From Alcaligenes faecalis (lineage in GTDB: Bacteria; Pseudomonadota; Gammaproteobacteria; Burkholderiales; Burkholderiaceae_B), in NCBI RefSeq assembly GCF_009497775.1, contig NZ_CP031012.1, positions 2,666,001 through 2,730,000 of the forward strand: a stretch of DNA of 64,000 nucleotides, written 5' to 3'. The position numbers were made by a program, and so were the translations under genes. Positions 17,564 to 26,860 of the stretch are shown here, piece by piece. The notes beneath the pieces were generated by a model. The model was not told the origin of the DNA and did no database searches. It saw only the letters and a list, made by a program, of their open reading frames with translations. Every line of letters begins with the position of its first letter. Position 1 is the first letter of the stretch.

Positions 17564-18750
17564 TGTCCAGCCTCCAAGGCACCATAGACTGCATCACGCA
17601 AATCGGTGACAAAGCGGCCGGACATCCCTTCGTACAAGGTATTGGTGAAGGCGACCACAGCGAGCCTTTGCGTCCGATCGACGAACCATGAGTGACCGTA
17701 GGCTCCGCCCCAGCGCCAGGTTCCATTGGACTCGGGAGACGCAGCCAGTGTCCGGTCGCGCAGGACCGAGAAACCCAGTCCAAAACCGAACCCTGGCGCA
17801 TCCGGCAGTTCATAGCCATTCGTCTGGTCCCGCCCCATTTCCGCAACCATTTCGCTGGTTAGCAGACCGCCGCCCCCTTGGCGCAAGGCTTCCAGCAAGC
17901 GCAAAAAGTCGCCTGCCGTGCCCGCCATGCCCGCTCCCCCCGAAGGAAATGCCTGCGAATCGAAGATGCGCGCAGGACTGTAAGGGATACCCACCACCCC
18001 CTCGAAGGGCGAGACTGTTTCGCCTTCTTGCAGTAGATGCGGCTGAGGCGTGCCATTGACGTAAGCAGTCGCCACACGTTGCGCATCCCGCGCGATAAAT
18101 CCGGTGTCTGCCATGCGCAGTGGACCCACCACAAGCTGACTCACCGCCACATCCAAAGGCGCGCCATACACCTGCTCGATCAAGGCACCCAGCACGTCGA
18201 TTGCCAAGGAGTAGCCCCAGGCGGTTCCTGGCTCGTACAGGAGCGGCACAGTGGCGATGCGACGCAGGTTTTCCCCCAGACTGATAGCAGACGCATCCAT
18301 GCCGTCCGACACACCAGCCTGCGCATAGGGACCTTGCGCATCAGCCTCAAGGAAGCGATAGCCCAATCCGGCCGTATGGCTGAGCAGTTGTCGGACAGTG
18401 ATCTGCGCAGGACGACCATCAGCCAAACTTGGCCGGAATTCAGGCAGCCAAGAGTGAATGTTGTCATCAAGCCCCAGGCGTCCTTGCGCCACCAATACCA
18501 GTGCGGCGGTGGAGACAATGGGCTTGCTCACGGAGGCCAGGCGAAAGACTGTATCCACCGTCATCGCGCGGCGACTTTCATGGTCGGCCCAGCCGTAAGC
18601 CTGGTGATGGATCAGCTTGCCACCGCGGGCCACCAGCACAACCGTGCCGACCAGGCGACCCTGGTCCAGTGCCTGCTGAACAAGGGTCTGCACGCGGGTG
18701 GAAAGATGCGCTGACGGGACGCTGGCGCCAGGCGTAATTACGGAAGTCAT
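17560..18750 (-). CDS. Serine hydrolase of the beta-lactamase/class C (EstB) family
   Basis: A 396-residue protein of the penicillin-binding-protein-like esterase family. The nucleophile motif SVSK is at S73-K76, a tyrosine motif (GYSLAID) lies near residue 190, and GHSW near the C-terminus occupies the position of the KTG motif. No signal peptide is visible, which favours a cytoplasmic esterase over a secreted beta-lactamase. AAGGAG lies nine bases before the ATG; a GTG one codon upstream is also possible. It is cotranscribed with the MFS gene and divergent from a LysR regulator. Confidence 0.85.
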   Translation of the reverse strand: MTSVITPGASVPSAHLSTRVQTLVQQALDQGRLVGTVVLVARGGKLIHHQAYGWADHESRRAMTVDTVFRLASVSKPIVSTAALVLVAQGRLGLDDNIHSWLPEFRPSLADGRPAQITVRQLLSHTAGLGYRFLEADAQGPYAQAGVSDGMDASAISLGENLRRIATVPLLYEPGTAWGYSLAIDVLGALIEQVYGAPLDVAVSQLVVGPLRMADTGFIARDAQRVATAYVNGTPQPHLLQEGETVSPFEGVVGIPYSPARIFDSQAFPSGGAGMAGTAGDFLRLLEALRQGGGGLLTSEMVAEMGRDQTNGYELPDAPGFGFGLGFSVLRDRTLAASPESNGTWRWGGAYGHSWFVDRTQRLAVVAFTNTLYEGMSGRFVTDLRDAVYGALEAGQ

Positions 18751-18870
18751 CACAGGTAACTCCTTTCTTCAATGAAGCCAAGCCTCATGATAGAAAGCCT
18801 GAAATTAAAGAAAAAGTCAGGTAGAGTTCCGTTTTAAGCGGAACTTTATGTCCGTAATTGAGGTGTGATG

Positions 18871-19803
18871 ATGGACAGTCTCAACAGCTTCACGGTATTC
18901 GTCCAAGTGGCTGAAGTACGCAGCTTTGTTGCAGCAGGTCGGCTGCTGGGCGTGTCGGCGTCCGCTGTCGGCAAGAGCGTGGCGCGACTGGAGGAAAAGC
19001 TGGGTGTACGCCTGTTTCACCGCAGCACTCGCAGTGTCACGCTGACAGCCGAAGGCACACTGTTCCTGCAACGCAGCCGTCGCATTCTTGCCGAAATCGA
19101 GGCAGCAGAGCAGGAGCTATCGCAGGCGACAGCCGCGCCGCGTGGCCGTTTGCGAGTCAGCTTGCCACTAGTCAGCTCACTGGTGCTACCCGTACTTGGC
19201 GAGTTCATGCGCCAGTACCCCGAGATTGAGCTGGATCTGGATTTTTCCGACCGGCTGGTCGATGTAATCGAGGAAGGTTTCGACGCGGTGATCAGAACGG
19301 GGAACCCAACTGACTCGCGCCTCTCCGCCCGTCGGCTTGGCTCCTTCCGGTCCCTACTGGTCGCTTCACCCGACTATCTAGCGCAGCAAGGGATACCCAA
19401 AGTACCTGCTGATTTGCTGAATCACACCTGCCTGCACTACCGCTTTCCCAACAGCGGCAAGCTGGAGCCGTGGGCCTTGCGCCGCGCAGCCGATGAACCC
19501 GAACTGACGCTACCAACTTCGATGATCTGCAACAACATCGAGACACGCGTGTGCTTTGCCGTGCAGGGTTTGGGCATCGCCTACCTGCCGGAGTTCTCGA
19601 TCAGAGAGCCTCTGGCAGATGGGCGGCTGCAGACCATTCTGGCCGACTATGCCGAGCGCACTGGCGTTTTCCACATCCTCTGGCCCGCCAGCAAACATCC
19701 TTCACCAAAAGTCAGGGTCTTCATCGATTTCCTGTGTGCTCGCGTATTTCCAGCTTCGCGGGACAAGCCTCAAGCCAAACCCCACCGCAAGGACAGCCGA
19801 TAG
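18871..19803 (+). CDS. LysR-family transcriptional regulator
   Basis: A 310-residue LTTR. The N-terminal winged helix (MDSLNSFTVFVQVAEVRSFVAAGRLLGVSASAVGKSVARLEEKLGVRLFHRSTRSV) is complete, and a periplasmic-binding-like effector domain follows from about residue 90. GAGGT six bases before the ATG at 18871 favours this start over the ATG one codon and the GTG two codons upstream. It is divergent from the serine hydrolase-MFS pair with a 120-base gap, the classic arrangement for a LysR protein and its targets. Confidence 0.88.
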   Translation: MDSLNSFTVFVQVAEVRSFVAAGRLLGVSASAVGKSVARLEEKLGVRLFHRSTRSVTLTAEGTLFLQRSRRILAEIEAAEQELSQATAAPRGRLRVSLPLVSSLVLPVLGEFMRQYPEIELDLDFSDRLVDVIEEGFDAVIRTGNPTDSRLSARRLGSFRSLLVASPDYLAQQGIPKVPADLLNHTCLHYRFPNSGKLEPWALRRAADEPELTLPTSMICNNIETRVCFAVQGLGIAYLPEFSIREPLADGRLQTILADYAERTGVFHILWPASKHPSPKVRVFIDFLCARVFPASRDKPQAKPHRKDSR

Positions 19804-20000
19804 AGGATTGAACTATCTGCTCTACTTCCCACGCCCCCACTGCTGCGCAGGTTGTGCACCGTTGCCGTGACCTTCTGTCTCAAGGATGGCTTTCGACACT
19901 CGCAGGGGCCTAGATTGTCCTCGTCTCAGTAATGGATAAATCCGCTGTATAGAGCTTCGATTGAGTGCTGCACAAAGCAATACAGGCACCGTCGTGAAAC
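19804..20000. other. Intergenic region without a supported gene
   Basis: About 200 bases between the convergent LysR and polyamine genes. I see no open frame with a ribosome-binding site; the shared bidirectional terminator follows it. Confidence 0.5.
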
Positions 20001-20039
20001 AAAAAAGCCCCTGATCTTGTTGAGATCAGGGGCTTTTTT
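20001..20039. terminator. Bidirectional rho-independent terminator
   Basis: A 16-bp stem (20001-20016 with 20024-20039) containing AAAAAAGCCCC and its complement. It gives a T tail in both directions and serves the convergent LysR and polyamine genes. Confidence 0.9.
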
Positions 20040-20087
20040 TCATAACAGAGCCTGCCCGAAGTCAGACTCGAACTGTCCAGAACCTGC

Positions 20088-21365
20088 TTAACAGACCTCT
20101 TCCAGATTGACCTCGTTCACAGGCATCAGGCGGCGGTAGAAAGTAGGCAGCGCAAACAGAGCGCCATGAAGATCAGCGTTGTAGAACTGCAGGGAATCCT
20201 GGTTCTCGCTGCTCATACGCTGTTCCAGGCGCGCCTGGATTTGCTCGGCGGAGAAAGCACGCGGGTTCAGCTCGTCGGAAGCAATCGCCAGCCCCCAGTA
20301 AGAGCCATACAGCGGAATATGCAGACCGTAGCCATGTACTTGCGCAAACACACCGGCCAGGGACTCGCTCAGGCTCTTTACCTGCTGGCTTTCGTGGAAA
20401 GGCGAACCCAGGTGCAATACCAAAGCACCACCGCTTGCCAGCGCACGTTTGCAGGACTCAAAGAAAGCCGCCGTGTACAAGGGACCGGCCGGAGTTTCAG
20501 GGTCGGTCAGATCCAGATAAATCAGATCAAAACGTTCCTGTGTATTGGCCAGGAATTTCGCGCCGTCTTCGATCTGAATCTGCACGCGCGGATTATCAAA
20601 CGCCCCCTTGTGAATGGACTGCAAGTGCTCGCGAGCTACCTCAATCACTTCACCATCCAGCTCAACCAGGGATACTCGCTCCAGGCTGGGGTACTTCAAC
20701 AACTCTTCCAGGGCTCCGCCATCACCACCGCCCACAATCAGGGCGCGACGTGGATTGGGGTGAGCCATGACAGCCGGGTGAATCAGACCTTCGTGGTAGA
20801 AGAACTCTTCGGCCTCGGAGGTCATCATGCAGCCGTCCAGACGCAAGGTCGTACCCAGGGTTTCGGAACGCAGCAGTTCCAGACGTTGGAAAGCAGTCTG
20901 GCGCTCCAGCAAACGCTCAGTAAAGCGGAAGCCATACAGCGCATCCTGATTCAGGTTTTCCGTCAGCAGTTCGCCAGCATGGGCCGGGCCGTCGGCCTCG
21001 CCGCGCCACAAGCGATTACGCTGGGCCTGGCCGGGCTTGAAAGCCTGTTCAATTCCGTTGATCAGGCGGGTTGCCTTGCCGGAGTTGTCCTGCATGAAGT
21101 TGCAGACATACACGTCCAGCGTTACGCCACCGCGCTCTGGCCAGGTATGGATGGCCAAGTGAGACTCGGCCAGCAACAGCACTCCGGTAACACCACCGGG
21201 CTGCCCTTCAAACTCGGGAAATGCCTGCCACTCTTCACCAACAATCGTCAGCCCTGCATCAATAGTCTGCTGGCGGCAAAAATCAGCCAGTTTCTGGGCA
21301 TCGATCAGCAGCTCCGGGCTGCATGCACATTGGTAAAGGTCTGCGGTCAAGTGCAAGCCTTGCAT
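20088..21365 (-). CDS. Fusion of S-adenosylmethionine decarboxylase (SpeH-type) and spermidine synthase (SpeE)
   Basis: A 425-residue fusion catalysing both steps that turn AdoMet and putrescine into spermidine. Residues 1-125 are a class 1b AdoMet decarboxylase: self-cleavage at E67-S68 forms the pyruvoyl group, with H73 and C88 at the same spacing as in the Thermotoga enzyme (S63, H68, C83). Residues 140-425 are spermidine synthase, with HEGLIHP, the SAM loop GGGDGG at 212-217 and DLTDPETPAG. Cleavage would leave a small beta chain and an alpha chain carrying the synthase. AAAGGAG marks the ATG at 21365. The fusion joins the two reactions in one polypeptide. Confidence 0.92.
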   Translation of the reverse strand: MQGLHLTADLYQCACSPELLIDAQKLADFCRQQTIDAGLTIVGEEWQAFPEFEGQPGGVTGVLLLAESHLAIHTWPERGGVTLDVYVCNFMQDNSGKATRLINGIEQAFKPGQAQRNRLWRGEADGPAHAGELLTENLNQDALYGFRFTERLLERQTAFQRLELLRSETLGTTLRLDGCMMTSEAEEFFYHEGLIHPAVMAHPNPRRALIVGGGDGGALEELLKYPSLERVSLVELDGEVIEVAREHLQSIHKGAFDNPRVQIQIEDGAKFLANTQERFDLIYLDLTDPETPAGPLYTAAFFESCKRALASGGALVLHLGSPFHESQQVKSLSESLAGVFAQVHGYGLHIPLYGSYWGLAIASDELNPRAFSAEQIQARLEQRMSSENQDSLQFYNADLHGALFALPTFYRRLMPVNEVNLEEVC

Positions 21366-21538
21366 AATCGTGTGCTCCTTTAACGGATTTTGCGCTCCCC
21401 ACCAACGAGATGACCGCAACGTAAAAACTTCAAAGCGAGGTGCACCTGAAATGGCGATCACCTCGCTTCACGAAAAGAGCGCAAATTGTACCTTATATCA
21501 AACTTAAATATATGAAAATAACCCTATTTTAGAGAAGA

Positions 21539-22684
21539 TTAAGGTATATACGATGCGGAAGGCAGCAGAACCAATTCCATGACCAAATGCGCGCCCGGCC
21601 CCGGACGCTCCTTGAAATAGACCCGGCCCCCGTGGTGCTGCACAATCGAGCGCAAAATGGACAAGCCCAAACCGCTGCCTTGCACCTGCTGACCGGGCAG
21701 GCGATAGAACTTGTCAAACACCTTCTCTTTATAGAGAGGATCAATACCCGGCCCTTGATCCAGGACCTCTATACAGGCCCAACCAGCCTGGCCGGGCTGC
21801 AAGCGCAAGGTCACCGTGCTGTCCGCTGGGGAATACTTCAGGGCATTTTCCAGCGCATTACGCAGGGCCACCAATAAAGGAACAATATCCACCTTGGCCC
21901 ACAAGCCATACACGGGTAAATCCAGGCGAATGCGATGGCGCTGCTCATTAAAGGCGCGCAGGCTCAGGCGCAGCACGGCACGCAAATCCGATTCGCGCCA
22001 TTCCTGCATCCCCGCCCCCTCGTACTCCATGCGATTCAGGCGCGTCAAATCGTCCAGCAGCACATCAACGCCACGGACTTTTTCATGTAATTGGGTGTAA
22101 ATCTTGCTGGCCCAGGCAGACGGGGTGGTCTCCAGTTGCAGCAATTGGATATAGCCGCTGATGGCGGCCAGTGGAGAGCGGATTTCATGGGCCGCTACGG
22201 CAAAACAGTCGGCGCGATCGCGCTCCTGTTGCATTTTTGCGCTGACATCACGAATCATCAGCAAGGTTGAAGTGTCTGAATCGGGGGCGGCATAGGCATG
22301 AAATTCCAGGGCGCGAGCCTGTTTCCCTTCGCCATCCCGGTGCAAGCAGTAAAAGGGATTTTTCGCACGGTTAATAACCTGGCTAATTCCAGGCAGCAAA
22401 TATGCTAAATCCGCCCGTATTCCTTTTTCCAGGTTCTGGAAAAAATCAATTAAATCATCCGTGCCATTGGCTAATTCCGGCGTATCCAGCAAACGGCGCA
22501 TGGCCCGATTGCAGCCTTCAATTCGCCCACAGGAATCGAACATGACAATGGCATCGGGCAAGGCATCCAGCATTTGCTCAAAGCGATTCGCTTTTTCATA
22601 AGCCTGCCCCGGCCATTTAGGCACGCTCGCTCGGTCAAACAAACGTTGCCCGATCAAAAAACTGGTAAATAGTGTGAGCAACAA
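21539..22684 (-). CDS. PAS-domain sensor histidine kinase
   Basis: A 381-residue kinase with a short hydrophobic N-terminus (LLTLFTSFLIG), a PAS domain at about 33-148, a HisKA domain with H166 in VAAHEIRSPLAAISGYIQ, and an HATPase domain (NALENALKYS, DQGPGIDP, GSGLGLSI). The 5' end is uncertain: the longest frame starts at a TTG with AGGGGA upstream, and the single membrane segment may be the relic of a longer sensor. It is divergent from the HTH-receiver gene across a 794-base gap, and that protein, whose receiver lacks any linked kinase, is its likely phosphorylation partner. Confidence 0.8.
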   Translation of the reverse strand: MLLTLFTSFLIGQRLFDRASVPKWPGQAYEKANRFEQMLDALPDAIVMFDSCGRIEGCNRAMRRLLDTPELANGTDDLIDFFQNLEKGIRADLAYLLPGISQVINRAKNPFYCLHRDGEGKQARALEFHAYAAPDSDTSTLLMIRDVSAKMQQERDRADCFAVAAHEIRSPLAAISGYIQLLQLETTPSAWASKIYTQLHEKVRGVDVLLDDLTRLNRMEYEGAGMQEWRESDLRAVLRLSLRAFNEQRHRIRLDLPVYGLWAKVDIVPLLVALRNALENALKYSPADSTVTLRLQPGQAGWACIEVLDQGPGIDPLYKEKVFDKFYRLPGQQVQGSGLGLSILRSIVQHHGGRVYFKERPGPGAHLVMELVLLPSASYIP

Positions 22685-23478
22685 GCCAATCCCCTATTTT
22701 CGTCCCACAACAAGCACCGTGCCTGCCTCAGTGCGGTTTCAATCTCCATGCGAGAAAAAGCCGGTCCAGCGGATAAACCAGGCATTTTTCCTGATGGGAT
22801 TACTGACATGCCAATGCCCTTGCATCAGCTTGGGTGAAAAAAACGGTTAAGCGCCTAATAAATGAATTTCATAACAATTAAGCGAAACAACGGGAAAGGT
22901 ATTAGTACGTTTTAAAAGTTTTACTCCAAAAATGGCCGCCATACTGCTTAACAAGACAATCAGCCTTATCATAAGGCGCAGAAACTTTCTTTGAGGAAAC
23001 AAGGGGACTTATACAAAATAGATTCCTATTTATTTCATAAAGACTGATCAGGATCAAGACTAACGATAAAAACAAGTGCTAGGGTGCTAACAGCCTTTTT
23101 TCTTGGCCCGACAAGCCAAGCACCGCCCGGACCCGCCCATATCACTAACGTTTATAAATGTGTTCAGCTACCTACACTGGGCCCGTCCGGTAACACGACA
23201 GCGCAAGGGATACGCGTAAAATCAGCAAGGCGAGTCCAGGTTCACAGGCCCGCCCGATTGAAGTGATTCCCTGACGAAGCATGAACATCTGAAAATCGGA
23301 GATATTAGAAGCATGTGTGTCGAATACTCTGCCTATCACTTGGCGTGAACAGGCCACTTTCCATTGCCATTATTAGTATTTCTGTACTTACTAATACCGT
23401 CTCTACACTCTGCACTGCTACATCGGGGCACACAGCCTTCTTTTCCCCGGTCTGGCCTGCTTTCATTTTGTTGACTCC
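22685..23478. other. AT-rich divergent regulatory region with three TATTAGTA sites
   Basis: A 794-base gap between the divergent kinase and HTH-receiver genes. TATTAGTA occurs at 22900-22907, about 215 bases before the kinase start, and again at 23371-23378, where it forms an inverted repeat with TACTAATA (23389-23396) some 85 bases before the regulator start. No open frame here has both a start site and a credible product. Confidence 0.45.
23371..23396 (+). promoter_or_regulatory. Inverted repeat TATTAGTA-N10-TACTAATA
   Basis: A perfect 8-bp inverted repeat with a 10-base spacer, upstream of the HTH-receiver regulator. It is an operator candidate, possibly for autoregulation. Confidence 0.4.
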
Positions 23479-24102
23479 ATGAACGACGCCGTTTACTCCA
23501 CTCGGCAGGCTGCTGATTTACTGGGTGTGTCTGTACGCACCGTACAACTCTGGGTAGAAGCCGGGACCCTGAAAGCCTGGAAAACCCAAGGCGGGCACCG
23601 ACGCATCGACCGCGACTCCGTACAAGCCATCTTGCAAGAGCGCCAGGGGCAGACCAGCTCCCAGACGCCCGATACCCCGATTACCCCCAGCCTGCCCGTT
23701 TGCAGCGGTGAACCCTGCCTGCGCGTGCTGGTCGTTGAAGACGACCTGGATTTGCTGGCGATTTACCGCATGGCCATGGAACACCTGCCCTTCCCGGTCG
23801 AGTTGCGCTGCGAACAGGATGGCCTGAAAGGTCTGATTGCCGCCGGCAACTTCTACCCCGATGTGCTGATCGTGGACCTGAACCTGCCCAAGCTCGATGG
23901 TTTTGCCATGCTCAAGGCCCTGGCCGACGCCCCGGAAACCGAACATACCCAGATCTACGTGATTTCTGCGTTGAACGCCGCCGATATTCACGCGCGTGGC
24001 GGCCTGCCCGGCAACGCGACAGCCCTGGCCAAACCTATTCCCATTGCCCTGCTCCTGCAACTGCTCAGCGAAGCTTTCCACGCCCAGTACCTGCCCTCCT
24101 GA
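23479..24102 (+). CDS. Response regulator with N-terminal excisionase/MerR-like HTH and C-terminal receiver
   Basis: A 207-residue regulator of uncommon order. Residues 5-55 are an HTH_17 (BldC/excisionase-like) DNA-binding domain (YSTRQAADLLGVSVRTVQLWVEAGTLKAWKTQGGHRRI). A linker rich in Pro, Thr and Ser follows, and residues 81-205 are a receiver domain with the acidic pair in VVEDD, D133 in LIVDLNLPKLDG, and a lysine in ALAKPIP. Most response regulators have the reverse order. The PAS kinase across the divergent gap is the natural partner. The downstream PAS chemoreceptor gene is on the same strand after 202 bases. Confidence 0.85.
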   Translation: MNDAVYSTRQAADLLGVSVRTVQLWVEAGTLKAWKTQGGHRRIDRDSVQAILQERQGQTSSQTPDTPITPSLPVCSGEPCLRVLVVEDDLDLLAIYRMAMEHLPFPVELRCEQDGLKGLIAAGNFYPDVLIVDLNLPKLDGFAMLKALADAPETEHTQIYVISALNAADIHARGGLPGNATALAKPIPIALLLQLLSEAFHAQYLPS

Positions 24103-24304
24103 ACGCCCGCTCTTCCCTTTATCAGCACGGATCAATTTTTTCAATTTCGATCGGTTTGTGACAAAAATTTTCATTTGATTATCATTTTTTTATTTTTAGA
24201 CATAAAAAACGAATCAAATGATACTATTCACGAAAATTCACAACAAGAAATTGATCCGTTTATCTTGAGTCTTTTGCTGATACAAAAATACAAAGGGAAA
24301 GGCT

Positions 24305-26011
24305 ATGCGCAAGAACCTACCAATCACCGGCATCGAAACCGAGCTGCTGGACGAGCAATATCTCATTTCCAAAACTGACCTGGCCGGCCGCATCATTTAT
24401 GCGAATCCGGCCTTTGTCGAGGTAAGCGGTTTCAGTCGGGAAGAGTTGATTGGCGAGCCGCACAATATCGTGCGTCACCCCGATATGCCGTCCGAAGTCT
24501 TTGCGGATTTGTGGCATACCCTGAAACAGGGGCGCTCGTGGGTGGGGGTGGTAAAGAATCGCCGTAAAGACGGCGGTTTTTATTGGGTTCTGGCCCATGC
24601 CAGCCCGATTATTGAACAAGGCGAATTAACCGGCTTTGCGTCAGTACGTGTGCGCGCAAAACCCCAGGATATTCAAGCCGCTGAACAGTTTTATCAGGAA
24701 TTGCGCGAGGGCCGAAGTCTCTCGCGAACCATACGTGCCGGCCAAATTACAGCCCGCAGCTGGCGTCGCCCTTTTGCCAGCCTGCGTTTTTTGGCCGGCC
24801 CCAGTTTGCTGGCTGCCTTTTTACGAAAAGGCCTGTTGAATCTAGGTATTACCGGCGGGATTATTGCCATGGTCCTGAATACGGAAATGCCGCAGCAAAG
24901 CATGATCCTTCTGGCCAGTTCGCTGGGTGTAGGAACCTTAATGATTCTGGGCTATCAGGCCGTGCTGATGCGACGCGTTTTGGGATCGTTTAAAACGGCC
25001 ACGCACATCGCTCAACAAATTGCCGCCGGCAACCTGACAGTCAACACACGTGGGCCCGCCGTGAAGAAGCTGGAAACCCTGGGCCAGAACCTGGATCTGA
25101 TGCGTAAAAGCCTGATGAGCATCAGTACCGATGTGGACCATAGCTGCAGCAACAATCAAGTCGTGTCGCGCAAGCTCTCGGACAATAGCGCCTTACTGGA
25201 GGCTCGCACACAAGAGCAGGCGGCCTCCATGCAGGAGACCACCGCCAGCATGAGCTCGTTTGGGCAGGCCGTTTTGCAGACAGCAGAAAATGCCAAGGCC
25301 AGCCATGAACTGGCCAGTCGTAGCGCAGATATTGCGGGTCGCGGGAACGAGGCGGTTCAGAAAGTCAGCTCGTCCATGCAGCAGATTCTGGAAAGCTCGC
25401 AGCATATTGGCAATATCGTGTCGATGATCAATAACATCGCCTTTCAGACTAATATCCTGTCGATTAACGCCTCAATTGAATCAGCCCGTGCCGGGGAAGC
25501 CGGTAAAGGCTTTGCGGTAGTGGCCTCTGCCGTGCGTTCGCTGGCTCAGCAAGCCGCCGAAGCGGCTGATGAAATCAAGCAACTGGTCACCGAAACCCAA
25601 ACCCTCAGCGCCGAAGGTGCTAGCCACGCGGCAAATGCCGGGCAGACCATGCAGGAAATTCTGACGTCCGTGTCTGAAGTTGCCGGTTTGATGGGTGAAA
25701 TCTCTGCCGCTACCGGCGAGCAAAGCATTGGTTTGGGTCAGCTGACCCAGGCCTTGAAACAGGTGGATCAGATCACCAGCGACAATGCCGCCCTGGTTCA
25801 TGACTTGAGTGAAACGGCTCAGGAACTGAACCAGAACGGGGCCGAGCTGCAAGAGGCAATCAGTGTCCTGAATCATGGGGAAAGTGCGCATACTCACCAG
25901 CCCACTCGCTCTGCTGCCCCCTTGATCCTGGCCCCGGTTGTGAGTATGGATGCCGCTCGTCGCAGACCTGCCCATCCGGGCCGACTACGACAATTGGCAT
26001 CCAGCACCTGA
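24305..26011 (+). CDS. PAS-containing methyl-accepting chemotaxis protein (Aer-like)
   Basis: A 568-residue chemoreceptor. An N-terminal PAS domain (residues 15-125; TDLAGRIIYANPAFVEVSGFSREELIGEPHNIVRHPDMP) resembles the FAD-binding PAS of Aer energy/oxygen sensors. Two closely spaced membrane helices lie at about 178-222, a HAMP region follows, and the signalling domain spans about 290-535 with the conserved hairpin (INNIAFQTNILSINASIESARAGEAGKGFAVVASAVRSLAQ). No periplasmic domain is present, so it senses the cytoplasm or redox state. GGGAAAGG precedes the ATG. It follows the HTH-receiver regulator and may be part of its output. Confidence 0.9.
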   Translation: MRKNLPITGIETELLDEQYLISKTDLAGRIIYANPAFVEVSGFSREELIGEPHNIVRHPDMPSEVFADLWHTLKQGRSWVGVVKNRRKDGGFYWVLAHASPIIEQGELTGFASVRVRAKPQDIQAAEQFYQELREGRSLSRTIRAGQITARSWRRPFASLRFLAGPSLLAAFLRKGLLNLGITGGIIAMVLNTEMPQQSMILLASSLGVGTLMILGYQAVLMRRVLGSFKTATHIAQQIAAGNLTVNTRGPAVKKLETLGQNLDLMRKSLMSISTDVDHSCSNNQVVSRKLSDNSALLEARTQEQAASMQETTASMSSFGQAVLQTAENAKASHELASRSADIAGRGNEAVQKVSSSMQQILESSQHIGNIVSMINNIAFQTNILSINASIESARAGEAGKGFAVVASAVRSLAQQAAEAADEIKQLVTETQTLSAEGASHAANAGQTMQEILTSVSEVAGLMGEISAATGEQSIGLGQLTQALKQVDQITSDNAALVHDLSETAQELNQNGAELQEAISVLNHGESAHTHQPTRSAAPLILAPVVSMDAARRRPAHPGRLRQLASST

Positions 26012-26016
26012 ATTCG

Positions 26017-26592
26017 CTAGAAGCCCAGGCTTTCAGCCCCTCCCAACAAGGCCAGCACGCCCAGCACGGCAAAGATACAGGCAGCAATCCGGTGCACCAG
26101 TTGAGTCGGCAAACGGCGGGCAATACGCTCGCCGAACAAGACGGCGGGTGCATTGGCCAGCATCATGCCCAGGGTCGTGCCCAGAACCACCAAACCGAAC
26201 TCCTGATATTTGGCGGCCAACGCGACGGTGGCGATCTGTGTCTTGTCGCCCATCTCGGCCAGGAAAAAAGTCACCAGCGTGGTACCAAAAACGCCAAAGC
26301 GCGTACGAGTGGCTTCGGCATCGTCGATCTTGTCGGGAATCAGAATCCAGATGGCCATGGCCAGGAAGGAAATACCCAGCACCCAGCGCAGCACTTCAGG
26401 GTCCAGCAAAGCGGGAACCCAGGCGCCAATGGCACCGGCCAAACCGTGATTAACTAAAGTTGCTATGAAAATAGCGAGAATGATGGGCCAAGGGCGTTTG
26501 TAGCGGGCTGCAAGAATAAAGGCCAACAACTGGGTTTTGTCCCCAATTTCTGCCAAGGCAACCACACCCGTGGAGATAAACAACGCTTCCAT
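26017..26592 (-). CDS. GDT1/TMEM165-family manganese exporter (MneA-like)
   Basis: A 191-residue inner-membrane protein of family UPF0016. The two inverted hallmark motifs, AEIGDKTQ near residue 15 and AEMGDKTQ near residue 120, lie in the first helix of each three-helix half. Bacterial members (MneA) export Mn2+, and eukaryotic ones move Mn2+ or Ca2+. The start at 26592 has AGGAG upstream; the longer frame would add polar residues. A manganese-sensing yybP-ykoY riboswitch lies in the leader, which strongly supports a Mn2+ function. It converges on the chemoreceptor gene with a 5-base gap. Confidence 0.9.
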   Translation of the reverse strand: MEALFISTGVVALAEIGDKTQLLAFILAARYKRPWPIILAIFIATLVNHGLAGAIGAWVPALLDPEVLRWVLGISFLAMAIWILIPDKIDDAEATRTRFGVFGTTLVTFFLAEMGDKTQIATVALAAKYQEFGLVVLGTTLGMMLANAPAVLFGERIARRLPTQLVHRIAACIFAVLGVLALLGGAESLGF

Positions 26593-26669
26593 AACAACTC
26601 CTGGCCGGATAAGAGACAGATGACCACAAACCCTCCCGGCCAAACGCGAAGGTCTATGGTCAAAAGTCT

Positions 26670-26785
26670 TGCCAGGCTAAGTTGCTATCAGCGCCATGAC
26701 CCTGTGTAGGCCAAGTATGTTGACGCTGATCTTCGGTAATCCGAAGCGGCTACTCCCTAATGACGAAGCGCATCGTAGCCCAGAT
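26670..26785 (-). promoter_or_regulatory. yybP-ykoY manganese riboswitch
   Basis: On the minus strand the leader contains the class signature GGGAGTAGCC, the internal CAACATACT segment and GGTCATGGCGCTGAT, flanked by pairing ends GGGCTA (26781-26776) and TAGCCT (26679-26674) that form P1. The internal stem ATCAGCG/CGCTGAT is also present. This aptamer binds Mn2+ and turns on exporter genes. About 80 bases separate it from the ribosome-binding site of the Mn exporter gene. Confidence 0.85.
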
Positions 26786-26860
26786 TAAGGCGCCTGTCCA
26801 ATCGGGGTTTTTCAACGCACAAGAAGTACACTTGCTTATTTCCACGCTTTCACCATACGC

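Noticed and set aside
24175..24378. A 67-codon frame between the receiver gene and the chemoreceptor gene
   Set aside because: It overlaps the chemoreceptor start in another frame and its only support is an AT-rich composition.
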